Of a stretch of DNA of 13,702 nt, positions 13,536-13,702 are shown piece after piece. Positions within the stretch are counted from its first letter, which is position 1; the number at the start of each line of letters is the position of its first letter. The position numbers were made by a program, and so were the translations under genes. Source of the stretch: CAIXSC01 sp040381235 (GTDB lineage Bacteria; Planctomycetota; Planctomycetia; Pirellulales; Pirellulaceae); the NCBI GenBank assembly GCA_040381235.1, contig JBEIHS010000113.1, positions 1-13,702 of the forward strand, given 5' to 3'. Below the pieces are notes generated by a model. The model worked only from the letters and a program-made list of their open reading frames with translations. It was not told the origin of the DNA and did not search any database.

Positions 13536-13702
13536 CGCGAACGAGCGCCCGCCGCGCACGCGAAAAACTCCGCCGCACGGGACCGCCCTTTGGAGTGCGG
13601 CGCCCACGGCGCCGCTTTTCCGAAAACCGCCGCGAACGAGCGCCCGCCGCGCACGCGAAAAACTCCGCCGCACGGGACCGCCCTTTGGAGTGCGGCGCCC
13701 CC
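13536..13702. repeat. 70-bp perfect direct repeat, 95-bp period, reaching the window edge
   Basis: Positions 13536-13605 and 13631-13700 are identical over 70 bp and separated by 25 bp. The 25 bp also partly resemble the sequence before copy 1, so the true unit may be about 95 bp. Each copy contains a hairpin (CGCCGCAC at 13571-13578 with GTGCGGCG at 13595-13602, with an inner GGG/CCC stem). After copy 1 an 8-bp stem GCGGCGCC-CAC-GGCGCCGC (13597-13615) is followed by TTTT, terminator-like on the plus strand. The array may continue beyond the window. Confidence 0.85.

Noticed and set aside
12922..13578. Minus-strand 218-residue open frame
   Set aside because: It runs through the CACGAAT repeats (IRAIRVIRG), the hairpins and the palindrome; no ribosome binding site or domain.
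13536..13700. CRISPR-like repeat and spacer
   Set aside because: Only two repeats, 70 bp long with a 25-bp gap that resembles the sequence before copy 1; no cas genes in the window.

Overview
The window looks like chromosomal DNA of a high-GC planctomycete (Pirellulales-like); this is inferred from gene content and style, not from a marker gene. The signs are a very large Ser/Thr kinase with one membrane helix and a TPR-like C-terminal half, a Tat-exported DUF3500-type protein, and gene-poor stretches full of short repeats (TTTTCAG/TTTTCGG heptamers, CACGAAT nonamers, a CCCGGGAG palindrome). I see no rRNA, tRNA, transposase, phage gene or CRISPR array.

Layout. Positions 105-5524, minus strand: a two-gene unit, transcribed right to left. 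A divergent uronate-isomerase-fold enzyme with a long Gly/Ala plus acidic C-terminal tail comes first, and a 1173-residue membrane-anchored Ser/Thr kinase follows 17 nt later. Positions 5525-5908: a heptamer-repeat spacer bounded by 21-bp perfect inverted repeats. Positions 5909-6811, minus: an unrecognised protein. It is preceded by a good sigma70-like promoter and then an intrinsic-terminator-like hairpin, both upstream of its likely start, which suggests an attenuated leader or a small RNA. Positions 7056-9271, plus: an inositol-monophosphatase-family enzyme and a GntP-family sugar-acid permease, 2 nt apart. Positions 9272-9909: GC-rich tandem repeats and a possible 91-residue exported repeat protein with a perfect Shine-Dalgarno. 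Positions 9910-11523, minus: an NhaC-family Na+/H+ antiporter, probably starting at GTG. Positions 11729-12724, plus: a Tat-signal DUF3500-like protein, divergent from nhaC. Positions 12725-13702: no convincing protein gene, but several hairpins, a candidate short structured RNA, interspersed repeats, and a 70-bp perfect direct repeat (95-bp period) that runs to the window edge.

How the genes may work together. The uronate-isomerase homologue, the GntP permease and the IMPase-type phosphatase loosely suggest sugar-acid or polyol metabolism, but they lie in separate transcription units, so this is only an inference. The most unusual items are the enzyme-plus-tail protein co-transcribed with a kinase carrying seven TLPPT-type repeats, the leader/terminator arrangement at 6864-7020, the small repeat protein at 9409-9684, and the structured repeats at the right end.
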